NCBI GenBank assembly: GCA_963576475.1
Contig: OY754978.1
Coordinates: 16,154,218 to 16,218,217, forward strand
Source: Molanna angustata
Taxonomy: Eukaryota > Arthropoda > Insecta > Trichoptera > Molannidae
Length of the DNA stretch: 64,000 nucleotides
Reading direction: 5' to 3'
This document shows, one piece after another, positions 55,310 to 64,000 of this stretch. Within the stretch, counting starts at the first letter, position 1, and each line of letters begins with the position of its first letter. Below the pieces are notes generated by a model. That model was not told the origin of the DNA and did not search any database. It saw only the letters and a program-made list of their open reading frames with translations. A program made the position numbers and the translations under genes.

Positions 55310-56235
55310 GTAAAATATTCAACTTTTTATATTTACTTTTTGCTTTCAGAAAATATTTTTATAGCATTAGAAATAAATCAAGTTCATTTCTTCAATTGTT
55401 GACTTTAGTTTCTTTCGCATAATAATTTTATGACATTCAAAATGAATTAAGTTATTTTCCTTATTAATGTCATTATTTGTTATAACATACCTAATATTCA
55501 TATAAATTAGAATGAAATCAAATTATTGTCTTTATTGTTTAAAAATAAAAACACTTTGAAAAAATTGACTTGGGTTTTTTTATCCCTTTATTTACGCCGT
55601 TCCTTGAAGGTTGAATAGAAATGGTTTTAAAGCGGAAATAAGTACGCCTAATGGGCAGAGACATGCGCAAATGCCTGGTCATTCTTAGGAGAAATAGAGA
55701 GTAGGTATGTAGTGAAACTTATAGGTGTTCTCAGTATATCTGATTTGTAATAAATGAAAGTTTGGAGATGTTGGGTACAAATAATATGATCGATGTATCA
55801 GAACATCTCTTCAATGCTCATTTATCTCTGGGTATAAAACCAGACATAGAGATGAAGTTTACGAACGAGAAGACATCAGTGATGATAATTTATTTTTATA
55901 ATGCACGGTTATTCAGTGAACGGTATAACACGAAATATCTCATGAGCTATAAATACCGTATTTTGACATCACCTATAATAAAAGAGACAATAAAATATTG
56001 ACTACGGCAATCAATTTTGGTAGAATGATGTTTTGAAATTTTATTCATTTTTACGGCCTACTTCCCCAGTTGAAATCTTCTACAGATTTCCTATTGCTTT
56101 GTGGAAATGGAGAGTTGAAATTTGGCAAATTTCCCTACATTTTTATGCTTCGTCAATCTATCAATGCGTAGATCATTTTCAAAACACACCGATAATTTTT
56201 ATTTTTTTTTAAAGTTATTTATTTTTTTTCGTGTA
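55310..56235. other. intronic stretch, no identified gene
   Basis: Includes a 79-codon frame at 55762-56001 with a balanced amino-acid mix but no motif. I cannot decide whether it is a fragment of something real. Confidence 0.3.
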
Positions 56236-56240
56236 GGAGA

Positions 56241-56564
56241 ATGCTGGTTATTTCGTTAAGAGACAGAAAAACTAACTTGTGGATAAGAGAGAAATCCAAA
56301 GTAACCAACGTTGTCCAAAAGGTTGCAAACCAGAAGTGGAGCTGGGCAGGGCATATCGCCCGAACCGTGGACTTCAGATGGACTAAAAAAGTGCTGGAAT
56401 GGCGACCTAGAACGGGCAAGAGAAGTGTTGGAAGGCCTCTAACCAGGTGGTCTGACGATATCAGAAGAGTAGCTGGAGGCGGATGGTTGCGGTCTGCCCA
56501 GGATAGGGAGCTGTGGAGGTCTCAGGGGGAGGCCTATGTCCATTACTGGACGAAAGAGGGCTGA
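56241..56564 (+). pseudogene. RTE-like LINE C-terminal fragment
   Basis: Unbroken 107-codon frame with 'KVANQKWSWAGHIARTVDFR', 'WRPRTGKRSVGRPLTRWSDD' and 'AQDRELWRSQGEAYVHYW', then a stop and GAAGAAGAAGA. This is the end of RTE-type LINE proteins. It is 5'-truncated but the open frame implies a fairly young copy. Confidence 0.8.
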
Positions 56565-56704
56565 CGAAGAAGAAGATAGAAGGTATATAGCCCAAACTAT
56601 GACTTTTTATGTAATGTTTACATATATTAATCTTTGAAAAATTGAACCTTAAATAATCTTTCATAATAAAAACCGTATTAAATGAATAAGTGTCAAGATA
56701 TTAA

Positions 56705-56810
56705 AAAATCGAATATTTTTTTTATTGCATATACGCAAACATTGGATTTTTTCCTGGCAAACTTTTTAACATCTCAATAGAGACAAAGTTACGACCTGTC
56801 ATCGTTCGGT
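56705..56810 (+). mobile_element. MITE family M terminal fragment
   Basis: 'aatcgaatatttttttta', 'gcatatacgcaaacattgga', then 'ttttaacatctcaatagaga' and 'gttacgacctgtcatcg'. Joins two ends of the family with the middle lost. Confidence 0.6.
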
Positions 56811-57584
56811 TTTCTCTTCCTACTCCATGAAGGACACGGCGTGATGGTATGTGTTCGGTAAATGTGGCAACACTCCCAAACTTTTCCTCTCCCAAATATT
56901 ATATTGCTACCTACATGAGTAGTCAGCTGTATATACAATCGTCTATAACTAGTCGTCGTGACATCACTGACAGTTGATGTAGTAAAACAGTTTCGATACG
57001 CTTGAAATATACATATTTCGTGTCTTTTCGTGTTGATCAACTAAAAACTACGCGCCGTGCACCCTTTTCATATACCCAAACCCTGTTTGGAAGTGGTGTG
57101 TCTTTCATCAATATTTTGTGTTGTGATACAGGAGTTATAGAGATTGCCTTCCGTGAAGACCTTCCAGACGAAAGAAGAAATTCGCCACCAAGTAGGTGCA
57201 ATATTCCCTTCTCTCTGTATCCAACAGTATGTTTTTTTTATTATTATTGAAAACCAATATACATAATCACAATATACAAAGAATAAATAAAAGAAAAAAA
57301 AACATTCTAAATAATTAAAAATATTTTAGAGGAGACCGAGTATGTATACCTAAAATAATATTATTTTTCATACAATTCGCCTATACTATTCGCCCATATA
57401 CGCAAATTGACGAGTTTCATGATTCTCACATCGTCAAATATATCGGCTTGGTTCAGATGGAACCACCCCAGAATGAAATATAATAATGAAAAAATGAATC
57501 TCAGACGACGTTAAAAAAATTATTATTAAAAGCAGACGACTTTGAAAATTGAAGAGTTATATTTTTTTTGTAGAATACCATCAA
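56811..57584. other. intronic stretch, nothing certain
   Basis: The 82-codon plus frame (57002-57250) has an acceptor-like 'tgtgatacag' at 57132, but no coherent gene follows. Confidence 0.35.
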
Positions 57585-57767
57585 GAGACAAGAGGCAAGA
57601 GACCCCTGGGAAGACCTAGACAGAGATTGATGGACAATGTTACCCGAGATCTGAACGTGCTGAATACTTGTGATGACTGGGAGTTCACAGCAGCTGACAA
57701 GAAGGCTTGGAAAGCTATTGTTCAGGAAGCTAAAGCTCTACCGGACTTGTATGGCCATCGGAAGTAA
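57585..57767 (+). pseudogene. LINE C-terminal fragment
   Basis: Reads 'RGKRPLGRPRQRLMDNVTRD' then 'AADKKAWKAIVQEAKALPDL', followed by a GTAAGAAGTAAGTAA tail. Homologous to the RTE-like end 'RGRP..RW.DDV..D' and 'W..iv.eAkal...'. Confidence 0.68.
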
Positions 57768-59500
57768 GAAGTAAGTAATACCATCGGTAGAACTCAATAA
57801 AATTTGTAGGTGTGAAGCACTCAGGGATAATAATGACTAAATTGAAAAAAAAAATCATTGAAATCGGACCACTGTTGAAAAATTAAAATAACAAAATAAA
57901 ATCACGTCAATTAAAGTCTGATTTTTTTTAAAGTGCCAATTCTATACATAAACAAAAAATGCATAGTATTTACGCATGTAAATGTATAAGTAGAATCGTG
58001 GTTGCTGATTGGTTTACACCATTTGGTGTCCTTAACAACAAACATCAACAAACCCGACAGTACGTATCTATTTCTCGAAGTGCGCGCACTTTTGATTTTT
58101 TATGGTGACCATGCATGTGTTCTAAATTAGGAATTGTTTTCATAGATGATTTTTTTATTTCTAACTTACGTATTTTATTTTTAGTTTAATATCGATATAT
58201 AATTATTATTTAATCTTAGTATAGAATAAGTGTCCAATATTTTTTTGTATTAGTTACATAGTTATATTATTTATGTATGTGTGTTTGCCTCAATGAACTA
58301 TTATGTAAATATTTTGTGAAATATTATTTATTATTTTGTAAAATAATATATTACTGTTTATAATAATAAGGATTAATTACTTCATAATGTATTATTTTTA
58401 TATTCCTAATTAAAGGTATCAAATAAATATATTGTTTAAATATTATGTACTTTCCCAGGAGATGCCCATTAACATTTGCAGAAAATACCTAATAATGGAG
58501 ACCCATTAAGCCGCATGGTACCGGGGGTAAGTATAGGTATGAGTAGATTTGAAGGTTTTGAAGATATATGCATGTGCAAGTTACAACCGTTTTATATCAT
58601 GAAATGATAAAAAAATTCCATTATATTTTTCTTCTTTAACACCATGGTCACCCTATGAGCTTTGGCACTTTTAAAAAAATCAGACTTTACTTCATCTGTT
58701 TTTGGTAGTTGGTTAATCAAAATAAAATATTTGAAGTCAAACTCTAGCAAACTTCAAATACGTATTGTTGACATGTGTGTTGCTATAATTATTTATCTGT
58801 CTAGTGATATTTTGCTACGAGTGATAATAAAAAATATTTATAGGATAATTCTAAGTAAATGAACAGGAATAAAATGCTAAGAATTTCTGTAAAATTGTGT
58901 GTACTTATCCCTTTTTTACTGATGTCACAGCAACTTATTGTCGCTAAGTTATTTCTTCTTTTGTTACATTACTTTACCTAGGATGATAAGATCTGGAGAA
59001 TTATAAGTAATATAACAGGAACGAAATTTACAAATATATTGATAGGTATATCATATCTAACTACAACAACTTATAAATAATAAAAAAGGGTCGTTTAGTT
59101 TATTTTACTTTTTATATATCACTACTGTTGTTTATCTAGGGTGATAAAACAAAATACCTGCGATTTAGAGACTTTTTAAGATATAGATCAGTATGCATAG
59201 ATTTCACGAGAAAAAAATCCTGAAATTGTTCTTAGGTATCAAGCTTCAAGCATTTTTTATTATTTATCTGTCACATTAGGGATTAAAACCTTCATAATGT
59301 TACTATATCAAAGGTAATGCACATTATTACTTAGACAATTCTACATTTGATTTTTTTAGAATGGGTACCTAGTAAATAAAATATTAAATCATTATATCAT
59401 CCTTAGTCTTGACTGAAGAATTTTTCTAAACTACAACTACAGATAATCGACTACCCAAACAGTGTCAACAACTACCCATAATGATGGTGATGTGATTCTT
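57768..59500. other. intronic stretch, nothing recognised
   Basis: AT-rich DNA immediately 3' (minus strand) of Dpr exon A. No gene. Confidence 0.45.
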
Positions 59501-59502
59501 AC

Positions 59503-59669
59503 TCCTCTGTCGCTGGAATGTCTGACTGGACAGTGCAGGAAGGCTGTGGTGCCCAGCTGTATCGTTACGTTGCTCATTGTATTGTTCTCCAGTGGCTTGT
59601 CCAGCTTGTTGAAACCTTTGTGATTGCTGTGCCACTCGTATCTCCACACCCTGTCCTTGTTCCGACCAT
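59503..59669 (-). CDS. dpr: Dpr-family Ig protein, exon A (start of Ig domain 1)
   Basis: Minus-strand exon of 167 nt. A polypyrimidine acceptor (cttttttttgtcacag) precedes it and a donor (GGA|gtaaga) follows. Two bases finish a split codon, then 55 codons read GRNKDRVWRYEWHSNHKG ... NNTMSNVTIQLGTTAFLHC, ending 'PVRHSSDRG'. 'TTAFLHC' is the B strand of the Ig V domain with the first disulfide cysteine. NNT and NVT are N-glycosylation sequons. It ends in phase 0 and continues as 'QVSWVRRRDW' in exon B, 38.3 kb away. The preceding exon (signal peptide) is not visible up to 64000. Confidence 0.92.
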
Positions 59670-59814
59670 CTGTGACAAAAAAAGTGAGGAATAAGTATTT
59701 ATGATTAGTTAGTAGATCCTAATCAGCAGAGATGAGCATTCTGTAAGAGGGAATGCATTAATACATCATGATTGTTATTTCTCACAAACACCCTAAGATA
59801 TGGTACTTGGAAAT

Positions 59815-59915
59815 ATGTGGTACGGGGAGGGTCAGGACAGAGAAGGGTGGAAAAATTGAAGGAAGCCAACATCCAGCAGTGGAGAGATGACTGAAAAGAA
59901 GAAGAAGAAGACCCT
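59815..59915 (+). pseudogene. very short LINE tail
   Basis: 'ggtggaaaaattgaaggaag', 'ccaacatccagcagtggaga' and AAGAAGAAGAAGAAG resemble the extreme 3' end of RTE-like LINEs. Confidence 0.4.
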
Positions 59916-60391
59916 AATATGGTTGTCTACGATATGAATATCGTTATCACTGACAAAATAAAAACTTGAAGAGTAATTCAGCGCATCAAAAGTTATAAGG
60001 GGGTGTAGACAAACACAGACAAATTCGGGAAAATACGACGTGTACCTACATAGTTAATATGTGCTGTTCTTCGTTTGAATAAAATAGGCTTCGGAGTTAC
60101 TTCGGAAAGTCGTGTGTGACTGTCGGAATAATCAATTTTCATCGCGGCAGACTAGTCGTATTGTGTAAGAAACACCACTATACGCGAAGGCAAAATATAA
60201 ACTGGATATTTTTTGCTTTTTAATCTTTCGTCAAAACTGTGACATCTTATAATCGAATTGATCTAGATTTTCTTTATATACTCAAAAAATGAGTTTGCTG
60301 GCACATTATTTTTTTTAAATAAATCAAATGATGTATTATTTATTTATTTATTCAATAAAAACTAAGTTACATACAAAATACAATTAACATA

Positions 60392-60987
60392 GGCCCGATA
60401 TTACAGTCGGCCCTCAACTCATTGAGTTTGCCAAACTCAAGATTAATGTTAAGGGGAGATTGAATCCATTTCCGTATTACAGTGCAATATGACATGTCAG
60501 TTACTAAATCTTCAATTATAGACATATTTCACTTTTTCTGTGGTTATTATCTGTCAAATTTAAATAACCTCAAATAATACGAAATACAAAACGGGACGCT
60601 ACGACTTTAAATACCATTGTTTTATTATCCAATAATTTTTTTCACCAAAATAATGCTTTTAAATGCCCGTGTTCGTTTCAATACGGATGTCAGTTTGTTT
60701 TGTTGTGTGGCGCCACCTTCGATATAACTAACGCCTTTAGTGATACAACACTGAATCTACACATGTTGCCTAACGCCTCTAGTGATAGAAACTGAAACTA
60801 CACGAGTTGTCTAGCAAATGACAGTTGACTCACAGTTAAGTACTTAATCTGCCAGAAACGTTGAGTTAAATATTTGTCGTTTTAGTGACGTATTTGAGGG
60901 AAGATTAGGTCTAAACTGACACTGTAATACGCTATATTTTTGTAAAACTTGAGTTTAGCTCTTAAACTGACACTGTAATACCGGCCC
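60392..60987. mobile_element. 596-bp MITE with GGCCCG-type ends
   Basis: Left end GGCCCGATATTACAGTCGGC and reversed right end GGGCCGGTATTACAGTGTCA form an inverted repeat. 'ATA' flanks both sides (60389-60391 and 60988-60990). Internal copies of 'attacagtg' and 'actcaagtttt' recur. No coding capacity. Confidence 0.65.
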
Positions 60988-61194
60988 ATAGTGTCCCCCG
61001 ATAGGTAGGCGAGTATCTAGGTAAATTGAAACTATTTGCTTTGATGAATCCTTGTTCCATTTATATTTGATTTGTTTTAGTTTTAAGTATCTAATTAAAA
61101 TATTAATATATCGATAACACCAAAATAAACATAGTCCAGACCGACAATTAATGCGTATATTGTATTGAAGACTATCAGAAGAATTGACGCGACC

Positions 61195-61390
61195 ATACTA
61201 TGACGTCGTGCGCTCTGATTGTTTTTTCTCATAAAATGGCGGACTAACACATTTTGTAGTTTTATATTTATAATATTATTATTATTCACTCCTTTAAAAT
61301 GAAAATAAGTACATTTTTTAAATCTTTATAACCTATTTTATTTTTTAAAATCATAATTTCAATGATTTTTTTCTTACAGTCATCACACCT
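61195..61390 (+). repeat. dispersed direct repeat, copy 1
   Basis: Shares 'gcgctctgattg', 'cataaaatggcgga', 'ttttaaaatgaaaataa' and 'aaatcataatttcaatgatt' with 61902-62098, 707 bp downstream. Confidence 0.65.
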
Positions 61391-61901
61391 ATTACATTAC
61401 AATATATTTTTTTTAATATATTAATCATTATATGTATATGAATCATAACAATTATCCCATATGTATATCTTATTATATTCTGATCTACTAGATTCATCAT
61501 AATACATATATTGTGTATTTCTATTTCAACCTCATATAACACTGTACAACTCCCACAAACATCATCATTACTGTACATAACAAAATCAAAGAAACAATAT
61601 AATAACATAATTTTATTTTATAATCAAGCAATGAAAGCCACCAAGTTATTTATTTCTGAAACGTTAAATATTCTCCACCATGTTACAATATTCGGTGCGT
61701 GTTATAACAGATGCGTCAACGATTCAATAAAGCGGATAGCGATATTATTTGGTTTATTGTCCCAAATAAACCAAATAAATCAATAAATAAAAATAGCATG
61801 TTAAAAATAAGCAGCATATTCCATATAGCTTGTTATGAAAAAAATAGCCATTTCGAACAACACTACAGTTGACAGTAACAAACACAATTGACAGTAACAA
61901 T

Positions 61902-62098
61902 ATGGTGACGTCATGCGCTCTGATTGGTGTTTCACATAAAATGGCGGACAAACATATTTTGTATTTTTATTTTAATAATATTAATATTATTCGCTCTTTT
62001 AAAATGAAAATAAATATATTTTTTCAAATCTTTATAACATATTTTATTTTATAAAATCATAATTTCAATGATTTTTTCTTACTGTCATCACGCCTATT
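61902..62098 (+). repeat. dispersed direct repeat, copy 2
   Basis: Same landmarks as 61195-61390. Directly abuts a MITE family M fragment. Confidence 0.65.
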
Positions 62099-62318
62099 CT
62101 TATACCTGAAGTGACAATGCATTTTTCGCATAGAAGTCATAGAAGTAAGCCCTGTAGGTGCCTTGATTTCCCGGTTCTCCAACAGTAAATATTCCAACTT
62201 CGTCTCTATTGAGATAATTAAAAATCTGTTAAAAAATATCTTTGACTCCCGACATGGAAAAAATCCAATGTTTGCGCATATGCAATAATAAAAATATTCG
62301 ATTACTTTTCATGTAATC
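62098..62318 (-). mobile_element. MITE family M fragment with rearranged interior
   Basis: Contains 'gtaagccctgtaggtgcctt', 'ccaacttcgtctctattgag', 'aaatctgttaaaaaatatc' and 'aatgtttgcgcatatgcaat'. The piece 'tgacaatgcatttttcgcat' is inverted relative to 16400. One end is thus duplicated in opposite orientation. Confidence 0.6.
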
Positions 62319-62570
62319 CACGGCAAAAAAAAAACTGATAATGTGAGGGAAAATATCCGTTTGATAATAAACAAATCTCTTGAAATTACGAAAACTTTGG
62401 TCTACTTTCTGAAATACGAGTGTTTTCAAACCACTTAGCATAATTTAAATATGATAATGTTTCGTCGAATTTAGTGTGAGTTACCTTTTGCTATTTTACA
62501 AATTTATTTGAAAAAAAAAGATAACATCAAAGAAAACTTGTAAATATTATAAGAAGTTTTAAGATAAAAG

Positions 62571-62601
62571 CAAAGACCTTATAATATATATAAGGTCTTT
62601 G
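62571..62601. repeat. perfect 13-bp-stem hairpin
   Basis: CAAAGACCTTATA and its exact complement are separated by 5 bases. No T-run or gene context shows a terminator role. Confidence 0.6.
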
Positions 62602-62694
62602 GATAAAAGTTTTATTTTGTTGTTTTGGTGTGTAAATAATGACCAAATTAATAACGTTTTGGTGTGGAAGTGTATGCTGGGATAATAATTCATT

Positions 62695-62940
62695 GATTCT
62701 TTCACACCATCACGGCATGTCCCACAATGTGGGTTAACCGGCGACATGTGTACGGGTTTGCGTAACTTTATAAAATGAAGTTCGACACATGCGTGTATGC
62801 CCACACACTAGTCTCGTCTCACCCTAAAAGGCAACATTCAGGATGGGTGGTGAACCTCATCGCTGAACTTTGTGAGATGTTATTGTTGCCTGTTGTATTT
62901 AAGATTACCCGGCTCTTACGGGACATCCGAAAACGATGAT
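62695..62940 (+). mobile_element. SINE-like repeat (family D), longest copy
   Basis: 'cacaatgtgggttaaccggc', 'aaaggcaacattcaggatgg', 'gtggtgaacctcatcgctga', 'cggctcttacgggacatcc' and a GATGATGATA tail. Related to 20075-20245 and 6565-6700. Confidence 0.6.
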
Positions 62941-63089
62941 GATAGAAAAAAGTGGAAGTACTATTCTAAGCCGGTGCCTCACAACAAATAAAAATTATTT
63001 TGAATTTATCTTTTTATTTATTTATCTCCTTTATAATAAACACAATATAAATAATAGCACATATGCAAACATAAATTACTCAGCTTAAA

Positions 63090-63320
63090 ATATAGGTAAG
63101 GAAATTTCATCATCATCATTGGGGCTACACCCTTGTGTGACCGGTCCTATGCCTGAGCTCTCCTGTTTGTAACGCCAATCCTCTTTAAATCTTCCTGTTT
63201 GTCGTCCATCCACCTCAGCTTGAGTCTCCCCATCCCTCGTCTCCCAGCCCTCCTCGTTCTCCGGTAGTGTGTCGAGAATCTTCTTTGGATTTCGGCCTTG
63301 CTCCATTCGCCGATCGTGCC
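63090..63320 (-). pseudogene. RTE-like LINE C-terminal fragment
   Basis: Minus strand, in the frame not starting with ATG, reads 'RRAGRRGMGRLKLRWMDDKQ' and 'EDLKRIGVTNRRAQA', then a stop and an ATGATGATGATG tail. Typical 'RGR.r.RWmDdv..Dl..igv..w...a' ending. Confidence 0.7.
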
Positions 63321-63429
63321 CTAACTATCGAAGTCGATTAATAATGTTAGGATAAATGTAAAGGCATTTTATGTAGCGTTATTTAAAGGATAAAAAACAA
63401 TCCAGCACTCCCAGCATACATTTATATCA

Positions 63430-63653
63430 CACATCCACCAAGAGTGAGACTCAAGTCCCGAAGACCAATTTGGGGAGTGGAGGAGGAAAACTACAACACT
63501 GAGGATGAATGGGGGGTTATATGTACGGACTCAGAACCTTGCCCGGACCCCACCATCCATGTCCCTGGTTTTGACCTCCCTCGCAGAGCCTGGGTGCAGC
63601 TCAACAGAATAATAACAGGAATGGGTTATTGCAATCATGTTTTATGGAAATGA
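63430..63653 (+). pseudogene. LINE C-terminal fragment (PGFDLPR type)
   Basis: Unbroken frame with 'RRPIWGVEEENYNTEDEW', 'CPDPTIHVPGFDLPRRAW' and 'VQLNRIITGMGYCNHVLW'. 'PGFDLPR..W...NR.rTG.g.c' marks the C-terminus of a widespread LINE group. 5'-truncated. Confidence 0.72.
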
Positions 63654-63839
63654 GGAAAGAGAAAATCGCGAAAGAGATCTTCCTAGATAACTGTTCTCTG
63701 AATCTTAATGAACAAAGTGTTTTTTTCGACAAATAAATCCGAAAACAACTCACATTAGCCGTTATTCTCTATAAAAAATCGATGTTTTCTGCCCACCTTG
63801 TTGTGGTCAAAAGTCCCGCGGAAAAAATCCTCACGAAAA

Positions 63840-63918
63840 GATGGATCGATCGCAGAGCGGTTAGTGCGCTGGGCTAATAATTCAGTGGTCGCGAGTTCGA
63901 ATCCTGCCACAAAATCAA
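63840..63918 (+). mobile_element. SINE family A head fragment
   Basis: 'cgcagagcggttagtgcgct', 'gtcgcgagttcgaatcctgcc', then divergence into A-rich sequence. The body is missing or altered. Confidence 0.68.
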
Positions 63919-64000
63919 TGGGTAGTTGAAATACTAAAAAAACAGATATGAAATGTGAAAGTAAAAACGTTAAAAATAAAAAAAATTATGAAATATAGAA

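Noticed and set aside
57002..57250. 82-codon plus frame with an acceptor-like site
   Set aside because: No homology. Joining the acceptor to the candidate exon at 55250-55309 gives an immediate stop.
62571..62601. Transcription terminator
   Set aside because: The hairpin lacks a T-run and bacterial-type terminators are not expected here.

Overview
The window is from an insect nuclear genome: AT-rich, gene-poor and crowded with transposable elements. The insect call rests on three things. There are exons of a Dpr-family (zig-8-like) immunoglobulin gene, many tRNA-derived SINEs and RTE/CR1-type LINE tails, and MITEs, a Tc1 element and a Ty3/Gypsy element of animal type. Frequent motifs such as taggtacctac remind me of Lepidoptera or a relative, but the order is not settled by the sequence.

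The only host gene I can identify with confidence lies on the minus strand. Three short exons (59503-59669, 21095-21175, 4404-4487) have consensus splice sites, join in phase 0 and encode one complete V-type Ig domain of a Dpr protein. Their introns are about 38.3 kb and 16.6 kb. The signal peptide and second Ig domain must lie outside the window or in exons I could not see. Nearly everything else is intronic repeat DNA.

Layout: 1-4.4 kb has SINEs and a LINE tail split by a hAT-like element. At 5.2 kb there is an unidentified candidate exon on the plus strand. 6.4-13.2 kb holds SINEs, LINE tails and a spaced inverted repeat with an RTE copy nested in one arm. 13.49-19.52 kb is a 6-kb TTAA-flanked element with about 200-bp terminal inverted repeats. 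It carries tandem arrays, a MITE and a complete Tc1 element (16948-18698) whose transposase gene has an 82-bp intron. 20.5-22.0 kb has two direct MITE copies around Dpr exon 2. 22.8-23.4 kb has a dimeric MITE and a perfect 24-bp x 8 minisatellite. 23.8-26.5 kb is a giant foldback with arms of about 1 kb. 27-31.3 kb has LINE and SINE remnants.

31.6-42.7 kb is a complete Ty3/Gypsy-type LTR retrotransposon. Its 2041-bp LTRs look identical and are flanked by an ATGG duplication. Gag and Pol are joined by a canonical A AAA AAC -1 frameshift site just before the gag stop, and about 2.4 kb of repeat-rich untranslated DNA follows pol. 43-64 kb has more LINE tails, SINEs and several MITEs with readable target duplications, plus Dpr exon 1 at 59.5 kb. 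The mobile elements nest repeatedly, so relative insertion ages can be read in several places.
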